DNA of 64,000 bases, taken from positions 1 through 64,000 of the forward strand of contig NZ_JBATUX010000018.1 of NCBI RefSeq assembly GCF_049671445.1. The letters run 5' to 3'. The stretch comes from Paenisporosarcina sp049671445. Lineage in GTDB: Bacteria > Bacillota > Bacilli > Bacillales_A > Planococcaceae. Made by a program: the position numbers and the translations under genes. Positions 62,367 to 64,000 of the stretch are shown here, one piece after another. Under the pieces are notes generated by a model, which had not been told where the DNA came from, ran no database searches, and saw only the letters and a program-made list of their open reading frames with translations. Position 1 is the first letter of the stretch, and each line of letters starts with the position of its first letter.

Positions 62367-63517
62367 TGAGGCTAAAAACTTATACTGTAAATAATATGAC
62401 CCAAGTAATACCAATGATTAAAAGAGATTTAGGGGAAGACGCGCTTATATTGAACACAAAAAAAGTTAAAACAGGTGGTTTTTTAGGTTTTTTTAAGCAA
62501 GAAAAACTCGAGGTAATTGCAGCTGTCGAAACAAAACCAAGCGAACCCATGAGAAGTACTGAACCTAATAAAACTGAATTCCAACCTTCTGAGATGGAGG
62601 AGACTTCAGTTGATATTGAATCCGAAAATTCTCCAGTTATGAAGGATGAAAATTTGAATGAGCTTATGAGTGAATTGAAAAGCCTAAAGCAGTTCATGTT
62701 CCAAGTGATTGATGAGGATCGACTACCTGAAGCATTAAAAGCGTTGAACATAAAACTTAATGCACAAGGAATCACTGAAGAAGTCCAGTCGGAGATATTA
62801 GGAAAGTTAATGCTCATGTTAGAGCAACATCCCAATTACACGGAAGATAAATTACATGCTTTAGCTCGTAAAGAAATCATCAAATTAATTAATGCTCATA
62901 AAAAAAGACCGAGCAGAAAAAAAGTAGACATCATTTGTTTTATTGGTCCAACTGGAGTAGGGAAGACCACAACCATCGCTAAAATAGCTGCAGATTACTT
63001 GTTGAGTGAAGAGAAAAAAGTGGGACTAATTACGTCAGATACTTATCGGATAGCAGCAGTAGAGCAATTGAAAACCTATGCAGGCATTCTGAATATACCG
63101 ATTCGAGTAGTCGAATCTTCAGCTGACTTAACTGTTGCCATGGACGACCTCAGCGACTGCGACATTATTTTGATGGACACTGCTGGCAGGAACTATCAAC
63201 AAAAACAGTATATTGATGATCTACAGCAGATGTTGCCAGAGAAAAAGAAAATCCAAATCAACTTAGTATTGAGTCTTACTTCAAAGTATGAGGATATGAA
63301 GAAAATCATTGGTAATTTCCAAACAATCGCAATGGACCAACTAATTTTGACAAAAAAAGATGAAACTAGTTCATCAGGTGCCATCCTGAATTTGATTTAT
63401 CATTATTCAATCCCGATACGTTATATTGCCAATGGCCAAAATGTTCCAGATGATATTCTTACGGTAACTCCGGAGATGATAGCGAACTTCGTATTAGGAG
63501 AAGATGAAAATGATTGA
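62366..63517 (+). CDS. flhF: Flagellar GTPase FlhF
   Basis: SRP-type GTPase that sets flagellar position and number. The 383 residues start with a basic domain (RLKTYTVNNMTQVIPMIKRD LGEDA, split here for length) and a variable acidic linker, then the GTPase: P-loop GPTGVGKTTTIAKIAADYLL, DTYRIAAVEQLKTYA, MDTAGRNYQQ, and the TKKDE guanine-specificity region. It overlaps flhG by 8 bases. Confidence 0.96.
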   Translation: MRLKTYTVNNMTQVIPMIKRDLGEDALILNTKKVKTGGFLGFFKQEKLEVIAAVETKPSEPMRSTEPNKTEFQPSEMEETSVDIESENSPVMKDENLNELMSELKSLKQFMFQVIDEDRLPEALKALNIKLNAQGITEEVQSEILGKLMLMLEQHPNYTEDKLHALARKEIIKLINAHKKRPSRKKVDIICFIGPTGVGKTTTIAKIAADYLLSEEKKVGLITSDTYRIAAVEQLKTYAGILNIPIRVVESSADLTVAMDDLSDCDIILMDTAGRNYQQKQYIDDLQQMLPEKKKIQINLVLSLTSKYEDMKKIIGNFQTIAMDQLILTKKDETSSSGAILNLIYHYSIPIRYIANGQNVPDDILTVTPEMIANFVLGEDEND

Positions 63518-64000
63518 TCAAGCAAAACAATTAAGAGAAAAAGTGCTACAAAAGAAATCCAAAAAAGAGCGAAGACAAACTCGAATTATTGCCGTCACAA
63601 GCGGAAAAGGTGGCGTTGGAAAATCGAATTTCGCCTTAAATTTTGCGTTAAGCCTTGCCCAACAAAACAAAAAAGTACTAATCTTTGACGTTGACTTAGG
63701 ATTTGCGAATGTGGATGTGTTATTAGGTAGATCTAACAAGGAGTCCATTGCCACGATGATTGAAAAGGACTTATCTATTTGGGATATTATCGAAGAAGGT
63801 CCAAATGGATTGTTATTTATATCTGGCGGTACAGGATTCAATGATATGTTTCGATTGGATGAAACGAAAATGAATAAATTCTTTACGGAGTTAAGCACGA
63901 TTCAAGGAATGGTGGATTACATTATTTTGGACACAGGTGCAGGGTTATCTTATGAAAATCTGCGTTTTATTTTAGCAGCTGATGATGTCATTTTAGTAAC
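63510..64000 (+). CDS. flhG: Flagellar number regulator FlhG (YlxH), truncated by window end
   Basis: MinD/ParA-type ATPase that works with FlhF to control flagellar number. 163 residues are visible and the frame is open at the edge. The N-terminus has a basic amphipathic start (MIDQAKQLREKVLQ), then IIAVTSGKGGVGKSNFALNF with the deviant Walker A glycines and Lys38, IFDVDLGFANVDVLLG and DYIILDTGAGLS. The ATG at 63510 lies inside the flhF end (8-base overlap) with GGAGAAGATG upstream. Confidence 0.95.
   Translation, partial: MIDQAKQLREKVLQKKSKKERRQTRIIAVTSGKGGVGKSNFALNFALSLAQQNKKVLIFDVDLGFANVDVLLGRSNKESIATMIEKDLSIWDIIEEGPNGLLFISGGTGFNDMFRLDETKMNKFFTELSTIQGMVDYIILDTGAGLSYENLRFILAADDVILV

Overview
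The window looks like a chromosomal segment of a low-GC, motile, endospore-former-type Bacillales bacterium, most likely Planococcaceae (Sporosarcina/Paenisporosarcina-like). This is inferred from gene content: a Bacillus-type flagellar set (yvyF, flgM, flhO/flhP, fliY, swrD/flbD, flhF-flhG, fliW-csrA-hag), an MsmX-type ABC ATPase, sigma-D promoters of the form TAAA-N15-GCCGATAT, and frequent TTG/GTG starts behind strong Shine-Dalgarno sequences.

Region 1 (1-26.2 kb) is a carbohydrate-use locus. It starts with a lipoprotein solute-binding protein and two permeases (18-3111). An oxidoreductase-rich gene set follows (3336-18977): four Gfo/Idh/MocA-related proteins (one without its Rossmann domain), a degenerate SDR, a DapA-type aldolase, a medium-chain dehydrogenase, a CE7 esterase, a xylose-isomerase-like TIM-barrel protein, two FAD_oxidored flavoproteins and a possible glycosidase-like protein. 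A divergent regulator (4304-5641) and a minus-strand pair of MsmX-type ATPase and PucR/CdaR regulator probably serve the system. A secreted 1327-residue carbohydrate-binding/beta-propeller protein and nagB close the region. The set suggests cytoplasmic breakdown of a modified sugar or glycoside by oxidation, possibly through 3-keto intermediates; the substrate cannot be read from the sequence.

Region 2 (26.3-42.6 kb) holds late flagellar genes: fliW-csrA-hag, a giant repeat-built surface protein, a small membrane protein, a glucosaminidase-like protein without a signal peptide, flaG-fliD-fliT-fliS, motAB-fliL and yvyF-flgM-flgN-flgK-flgL. Three sigma-D promoters and a CsrA-type hairpin in the hag leader are visible.

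Region 3 (42.6-45.2 kb) has an odd non-coding element (two arrays with an exact 21-bp period around several hairpins), the inverted flhO-flhP pair, and a clear c-di-GMP-I (GEMM-I) riboswitch.

Region 4 (45.2-64.0 kb) is the early flagellar operon under that riboswitch: flgBC-fliEFGHIJK-flgDE-flbD-fliM-fliY-fliOPQR-flhB-flhA-flhF-flhG, cut by the window end. Compared with Bacillus subtilis, fliL has moved next to motAB, and ylxF and cheY are missing from their usual places. No rRNA, tRNA, CRISPR array, transposase or prophage gene was seen.
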